Shown here: positions 5,917 to 9,682 of the stretch, one piece after another
Layout of the letters: each line of letters starts with the position of its first letter
How positions within the stretch are numbered: the stretch's first letter is position 1
DNA from: Gemmatimonadota bacterium
Lineage (GTDB): Bacteria; Gemmatimonadota; Gemmatimonadetes; Gemmatimonadales; GWC2-71-9
DNA: 9,682 nucleotides
Assembly: GCA_003220955.1 (NCBI GenBank)
Contig: QHTW01000013.1
Coordinates: 1 to 9,682, forward strand
Reading direction: 5' to 3'
The notes under the pieces: generated by a model
Database searches by the model: none
What the model saw: the letters and a program-made list of their open reading frames with translations, nothing else
What the model was told of the DNA's origin: nothing
Position numbers and translations under genes: made by a program

Positions 5917-6457
5917 TCACTGTTTCAATTGATAGAAGAGCTTCTCGTACATGATGCCGGCGAATTCTCGAGGCGTGGCGAGAACGACGCCCAGTCCAGA
6001 CGTGGTGATGCCAGGATCAGTCGGAGAATTGCGCTCGGTTCGCGTCATGAACACGCCCTCGAACGGTTCAGTCTCTCCGTCGCGATCCACTTTGACGGCG
6101 GTGAGTACTGCTCCCTTCGATTTTGCCGTTTTCGAGTACAAACGTGCGGGCCGGCTGATCCGAATCATGCCCGTCCGCCTGTATCCTTCCATCACGCCCG
6201 ATTCGGGAGATCGATCACATCTCCCAATCAGGAACTTCGTAGACGCCGGAGTACTCGGTGATGTCCTGCTTGACCATGGGCTCGCTCCGTACGTCTTTGT
6301 ACCTCTCCTTCCTGACGCCATGCTTCTCGGCAACAAGATGCTTCTGTTTGCTGAAGGCAGCCGCTATTTGCTGAGCTCTCGATTGGCTGGATAACTGCTG
6401 CGGAGCGGCAATTGCTGGACAGGCGGCCAACAACGTGACAAGCGCAACGGTACGCAT
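5917..6457 (-). pseudogene. Broken gene for a small secreted protein (in-frame stop plus frameshift)
   Basis: The gene reads leftwards from ATG 6457, preceded by AAAGGA at good spacing, and encodes a Sec signal peptide (MRTVALVTLLAACPAIAA) and about 60 mature residues ending EYSGVYEVPDWEM. A TGA at 6217-6215 then stops translation. Beyond it the same frame continues with protein-like sequence (IGRDGRIQADGHDSD, then ARTFVLENGKIEG). The coding sense next moves to another frame near 6110-6115, where removing one base from GGGAGC would join KIEG to AVLTAVKVDRDGE. That frame runs on through EPFEGVFMTRTERNSP, TSGLGVVLATPREFAG and YEKLFYQLKQ to a TGA at 5917-5919. Restored, it would be roughly 179 residues, a plausible small periplasmic protein of unknown function. 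The 80-residue product could still be made. Sequencing error cannot be excluded, but it would need to explain both lesions. Confidence 0.68.
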
Positions 6458-7088
6458 CGTCGTCCTTTCGGCTTGGTTCGCAGACCGATGAATCCCTACG
6501 CTAGAATCGACACCCCGGCGGGAGAATTGGTTGACGCGAGGAGTACCGCGTGCCGCGGCACGCCACCCAGCGACGAGGAGGAAGGATCTCTTGGCAACCT
6601 GGCGATTACTGCGTCTTCTGCTCCTACGGTCGGCAAGGGCTGTGACGCTGTAGCAAGAGTGCGGCAGCTTGACAGCGCCCTACGGCGAGCAAGGTGGCCG
6701 CGCCCGGCAATCCTGTTTCTGAAAAAAAACGTCACCATGGCCCTCAAGATCCTCTCCCGTTGAGAGATCCGCGCGCCGACGCTTCGCCCCTGACCGCTAA
6801 CCACCCTGGTCCCTATCTTGCAGCCGGAAAGCCTAGCCCGGCAGGGTCAGGTCGAGGCGAACTTCCATAGGAGGGCTCTCCGCATGGCAGTACTCTGTCG
6901 TGGAGCATTCCTTCCCGCCGGCCTTACGCTGGAGCCGGTGTCTAAGTTGGTTCACGCCGTTTTCCCAATCAGATCGCGAAGCTGTTTCCACCGCTGGATG
7001 GCTCGTGGGCCGCCTGGGCACCTAAGCAGCCTTGTTGACACTGCCAACTGGATGTAAGGGCAGCAACTCGCCGAAGGAGGAAGACACA
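6458..7088. other. About 630 bp without a convincing gene
   Basis: This stretch separates the start of the broken minus-strand gene from the lipoprotein cluster. Frames of up to about 100 codons exist on both strands, but none has a recognisable domain together with a ribosome-binding site. It contains a 16-base palindrome (6548-6563), an A8 tract (6722-6729), and a strong GAGGAGGAAGG (6575-6585) followed 5 bases later by a 20-codon TTG frame (6591-6653) that might encode a leader peptide. A TTGACA at 7035-7040 looks like a -35 box but has no -10 box at proper spacing. No tRNA, IS end or attC-like site was recognised. Confidence 0.5.
6548..6563. repeat. 16-base perfect palindrome
   Basis: GCGTGCCGCGGCACGC equals its own reverse complement, with no spacer. 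It sits in the long non-coding stretch between the broken gene and the lipoprotein cluster. It could be a protein-binding site, but in such GC-rich DNA a chance origin is possible. Confidence 0.45.
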
Positions 7089-7739
7089 ATGAATGCGCGG
7101 ACCTTGAGTGCAGGACTCGCAAGCGTTGCATTGATCAGCTTCGCTCTGGGATGTGAGAAGGGAACTCCAGCCTCGGCCATGCTGGCGTCAAAACCCACTG
7201 GGCTCTCCCCAAACTTCAGCGCTTCCGCCAGCAACCACCACATGCGGTGGGACATCGTCAGCATCAATTTTGCCACGGGCACCGCCTCAGCCGGCGGAAT
7301 CGCTTCGGCGCGCGCCAACGATAACTCGAAGATCACGCTCACTGGATCTGGCATGTTTCGCTCGAATCCCGGTAATCCACAGGACGTCACCGGTGGTGGG
7401 ACATGGCGGACCTTCGATGCGAGTGGCGGGTCGACTGGAACCGGCAGCTACACGGTGACCGGGTTGGTGAGTTTCACTGTGGCTCCGGGCACGTTCCCCC
7501 TGCCGCACGACAACATCGGCAACTCGGCTGACGCCGGATCCGGGCTGCTCGTGGTCCGGATCGCCTACTCGGACGGTAGCGACGGGTCCCTCGTCGTGAG
7601 CTGCCATTTCGTGGGAACCCCCGACGCGGTGTTCGAAGGTGTCACTGCGTCGAAGGGCTTCGTCGACTACTGGAACCGCGAGGCGCCTCCGGCTCCTCCG
7701 GGGGATGCCAACCGGACCGCTTTCCACGTGATCGATTAG
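7089..7739 (+). CDS. Lipoprotein of unknown function
   Basis: A 216-residue protein. ATG 7089 is preceded by AAGGAGG (7074-7080) at 8-base spacing; an earlier in-frame ATG at 7032 lacks a site and would spoil the signal peptide. The N-terminus is a lipoprotein signal ending ISFALGC, with Cys22 as the lipidated residue. The mature part is glycine/serine/threonine-rich and appears mostly beta: GGGTWRTFD (102-110), GTGSYTVTGLVSFTVAPG (117-134), LLVVRIAYSDGSDGSLVVSC (153-172), FEGVTASKGFVDYW (182-195) and ANRTAFHV (207-214). I recognise it only as a conserved-looking exported protein; no catalytic motif is evident. It is the first of three same-strand lipoprotein genes and is followed 55 bp later by the next, with a hairpin between them. 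Confidence 0.8.
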   Translation: MNARTLSAGLASVALISFALGCEKGTPASAMLASKPTGLSPNFSASASNHHMRWDIVSINFATGTASAGGIASARANDNSKITLTGSGMFRSNPGNPQDVTGGGTWRTFDASGGSTGTGSYTVTGLVSFTVAPGTFPLPHDNIGNSADAGSGLLVVRIAYSDGSDGSLVVSCHFVGTPDAVFEGVTASKGFVDYWNREAPPAPPGDANRTAFHVID

Positions 7740-7750
7740 GGCACGCATCC

Positions 7751-7776
7751 ACGGGGGCGGCGCGAGTCGCCCCCGT
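7751..7776 (+). repeat. Hairpin between the two small lipoprotein genes
   Basis: ACGGGGGCG (7751-7759) pairs exactly with CGCCCCCGT (7768-7776) around an 8-base loop. It begins 12 bp after the stop at 7739 and ends 18 bp before the next start. There is no T-run after it (TCAACG follows), so it may be a weak or factor-dependent terminator, or a processing/stability element that sets different expression of the two genes. Confidence 0.65.
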
Positions 7777-7794
7777 CAACGCTAGGGAGGAACG

Positions 7795-8382
7795 ATGCAA
7801 CGCTCTGTGCTCGGCGGCGCAGTAGTGGCAACGGCGCTCTGGATCGCCGCATGCGCCGCTCCGGGAGATGCTTTCGCTCCAAAGGTCGCCATCTCGAGCG
7901 ACCGCGCGGCTGCTCCGCCGGCACATGCCGTGCGGGTCATGGGCGGCGGCACCACAACCTTCGGCGCCGATCTCGACGGCGATGGAGACATAGACGGGTC
8001 GCATTTCGGCTTTGCGGCGGTGATCGCCGGTGACGGATCGGCGCAGGGACACTTCACGTGTCTCATGGCCGGCAATGCGAACTTTCTCGGATTGCGCGTG
8101 ATGGCCGTGCAAGGACCAGTAACGAGCGGGACGCCGGACGGGCTCAGCTTCAGTGGCACAGCTACGGTGAAGGTGCTAAACGCCTTCGGCCCCGGTGTGC
8201 AGTCGATCTTCCATGACATCCGCTATGTCGTGGCGGTCACGCCCGGTGGCCCGGGCGTCGCCACGTTGCAGCTTACGGTCTTCGGGGTCTTCGACGGCGT
8301 ACCGGGGGATGTGGCGCCCGGAAATCGCAACTACGATCTAGCCAAGGAGACGATCGCGACGGGGCAGATCACGATCCACTAG
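7795..8382 (+). CDS. Lipoprotein of unknown function with Asp-rich calcium-type loop
   Basis: A 195-residue protein. ATG 7795 is preceded by AGGGAGG at about 5-base spacing. The signal peptide ends LWIAAC, giving lipidated Cys20. Residues 59-68 read DLDGDGDIDG, an Asp/Gly loop like those that bind calcium in EF-hand, dockerin and thrombospondin-type repeats; only one copy is present. The rest appears to be beta-rich: GFAAVIAGDGSAQGHFTCLM (72-91), FLGLRVMAVQGPV, LSFSGTATVKV, VATLQLTVFGVFDGVPGD and a C-terminal TGQITIH. Cys89 is the only cysteine in the mature part apart from the lipidated one. No known family is assigned. It sits between another lipoprotein and the haloperoxidase-like gene, 46 bp before the latter, so a shared transcript is likely. 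Weak similarity in style to its upstream neighbour is not enough to call them paralogues. Confidence 0.8.
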   Translation: MQRSVLGGAVVATALWIAACAAPGDAFAPKVAISSDRAAAPPAHAVRVMGGGTTTFGADLDGDGDIDGSHFGFAAVIAGDGSAQGHFTCLMAGNANFLGLRVMAVQGPVTSGTPDGLSFSGTATVKVLNAFGPGVQSIFHDIRYVVAVTPGGPGVATLQLTVFGVFDGVPGDVAPGNRNYDLAKETIATGQITIH

Positions 8383-8428
8383 AGTCGAGAGGACGCGACT
8401 TACAGGCCTTGTTGCCAAGGAGCCCACC

Positions 8429-9682
8429 ATGCCGAGTATCACACGCGGGACCGCCTGGCTCATGGCCGGGGTCGTACTCAGTGCCGCCAGCTGCGCCCGG
8501 GACGCGGTCTCGCCACCCCCCGACCATGCCAGCGCCGGGGCACGGCAGGGCGTGGTGGCCACGACGGACAACGTCGCGATTCAGTGGGACAACGCGGCGC
8601 TCCAGGCGATCCGGGTATCGAAACCCGGTCCCCCAATCGTCGCCCGGGCGCTCGCCATCGTACACACAGCGATGTACGACGCGTGGGCGGCGTACGACGA
8701 CGAGGCGCTCGGCACCCGCTTAGGGGGATCGTTGCGACGCCCCCCCGTCGAACGCACGCTCGCCAACAAGGACGAGGCCGTGAGCTTCGCCGCCTACGGG
8801 GCGTTGGTGGACCTTTTTCCCACTCAGACGCCGGCTTTCAACGCTGTGATGGCAAGCCTCAGCTACGATCCGGCCAACGACTCGACCGACGTCGCAACGC
8901 CGGCTGGGGTCGGGAACGTGGCGTCGGCCGCCGTGATCGCGTTCCGCAACCACGACGGCGCGAATCAGCTGGGTGACCTGCACCCGGGCGCGTATTCCGA
9001 CTACACGGGGTACGTGCCGGTGAACGATCCCGATCACATCAACGACCCCAACCGGTGGCAGCCCCTGCGGTTCTCGGACGGACACGGCGGCACCGTGACG
9101 CCGGGCTTCATCGCGCCGCAGTGGGGGCGGGTGGTGCCGTTCGCGTTAACCTCGGGCTCCCAGTTCCGCCCGCCGGAAGTGCCGAACCTCTACCCCTTCG
9201 GCGGCTATCGCGTGCAGGCCGAGCAGACCTTGCACTATAGCGCGCGGTTGACCGATACCCAGAAGGTGATCGCCGAGTACTGGGCCGACGGCCCGAACTC
9301 GGAGCTGCCACCGGGTCACTGGATGTTGTTCGGCCAGTTTGTGTCGCGGCGCGACGGGCACACGTTGGACCAGGACGTGAAGTTGTTCTTTGCCTTGGCG
9401 AACGCGGTGTTCGACGCCGGCATCGTTGCCTGGGACTGCAAGCGCGCCTACGACTACGTGCGCCCCGTCACGGCAGTGCACTTCCTGTTCGCTGGCAAGA
9501 AGGTGCGCGCGTGGGCGGGCCCGTATCGAGGAACCCGGGTCATCGACGGAGCCGACTGGGAGCCATACCAGCCGGTCACGTTTGTGACCCCGCCGTTCCC
9601 GGAATTCATCTCCGGACACAGCGCGTTCAGCACTGCGGGGGCGGAAGTCCTGAAAGCGTTCACCGGCAGTGACGTCTTCGGC
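8429..9682 (+). CDS. Vanadium-dependent haloperoxidase/PAP2-family lipoprotein (3' end cut by the window)
   Basis: An open frame of 418 codons running off the right edge with no stop. ATG 8429 has AAGGAG (8417-8422) 6 bases upstream. The N-terminus is a lipoprotein signal ending LSAASC, with Cys22 lipidated. The family is recognised from IVARALAIVHTAMYDAWAAY (about 70-89), PPGHWMLF near 290, and the metal-oxyanion-binding motifs: K338-x6-R345-P (in CKRAYDYVRP) and the SGH triad S395-G396-H397 (in PPFPEFISGHSAFS). In vanadium haloperoxidases these residues bind vanadate. The final Arg-x5-His motif, with the axial histidine, would lie beyond the window. Members use peroxide to oxidise halides, or are acid-phosphatase-like; which applies here cannot be decided. 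Its lipid anchor suggests action in the periplasm or at the outer membrane. The two upstream lipoprotein genes are the only visible candidates for partners. Confidence 0.9.
   Translation, partial: MPSITRGTAWLMAGVVLSAASCARDAVSPPPDHASAGARQGVVATTDNVAIQWDNAALQAIRVSKPGPPIVARALAIVHTAMYDAWAAYDDEALGTRLGGSLRRPPVERTLANKDEAVSFAAYGALVDLFPTQTPAFNAVMASLSYDPANDSTDVATPAGVGNVASAAVIAFRNHDGANQLGDLHPGAYSDYTGYVPVNDPDHINDPNRWQPLRFSDGHGGTVTPGFIAPQWGRVVPFALTSGSQFRPPEVPNLYPFGGYRVQAEQTLHYSARLTDTQKVIAEYWADGPNSELPPGHWMLFGQFVSRRDGHTLDQDVKLFFALANAVFDAGIVAWDCKRAYDYVRPVTAVHFLFAGKKVRAWAGPYRGTRVIDGADWEPYQPVTFVTPPFPEFISGHSAFSTAGAEVLKAFTGSDVFG

Noticed and set aside
6591..6653. 20-codon TTG frame after GAGGAGGAAGG
   Set aside because: The ribosome-binding site is strong, but the peptide is short, uses TTG, and no attenuator structure or downstream gene close enough to be controlled was found.
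6722..6729. A8 tract, as the T-run of a minus-strand terminator
   Set aside because: The nearest upstream stem on the minus strand is imperfect and about 20 bases away, and no minus-strand gene ends there.
6496..6804. Minus-strand frame of 102 codons in the long gap, and the plus-strand frame 6473-6763
   Set aside because: The two frames overlap each other, neither shows a known domain or signal peptide, and neither has a good ribosome-binding site.
7035..7040. TTGACA as a -35 box for the lipoprotein cluster
   Set aside because: No -10-like hexamer at 16-18 bases spacing; the only A/T-containing candidate is too close.

Overview
The window is GC-rich (by eye mid-60s percent) and densely coded. 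It suggests a soil or aquatic bacterium of the Gemmatimonadota/Acidobacteriota kind. That guess rests on gene style, not a marker gene: a GMC flavoprotein with a gluconate-dehydrogenase subunit 3 partner, a PadR regulator next to an ADOP-type 'permease prefix' protein, an S41 peptidase with an NTF2-like front domain, and several small lipoproteins. Nearly every product carries an export signal (two Tat-type, two Sec-type, three lipoproteins), so the window mostly encodes cell-envelope functions.

Layout. (1) 2-1997, plus: the 3' part of a GMC-family FAD dehydrogenase, cut by the left edge, followed by its small Tat-bearing subunit; together they look like a periplasmic sugar/alcohol dehydrogenase. 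(2) 2004-2528, minus: a small orphan protein resembling a histidine-kinase ATPase domain but with its nucleotide-binding boxes eroded. It converges on the dehydrogenase pair and is divergent from the next gene across a 232 bp region holding a 12 bp inverted repeat. (3) 2761-3441, plus: a Tat-exported DsrE-like protein, followed by a strong hairpin terminator. (4) 3561-5911, plus: a perfect 8-3-8 palindrome, then a probable padR-membrane protein-S41 peptidase operon. The padR frame has no ATG/GTG/TTG at the expected place; an ATA sits exactly where the ribosome-binding site predicts a start. The padR stop overlaps the ATG of the next gene (ATGA). (5) 5917-6457, minus: a secreted-protein gene broken by an in-frame stop and a frameshift. 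(6) 6458-7088: about 630 bp with no convincing gene. (7) 7089-9682, plus: two small lipoproteins of unknown function, then the first 418 codons of a lipoprotein of the vanadium-dependent haloperoxidase/PAP2 family, which runs off the right edge.

How the genes may work together: in block 1 the flavoprotein probably carries a [3Fe-4S] cluster and is exported with the help of the Tat signal on the small subunit. In block 4 the PadR protein probably controls its own operon through the palindrome. In block 7 the three same-strand lipoproteins are closely spaced and may form one outer-membrane or periplasmic unit. No mobile element, CRISPR array, tRNA or rRNA was recognised.
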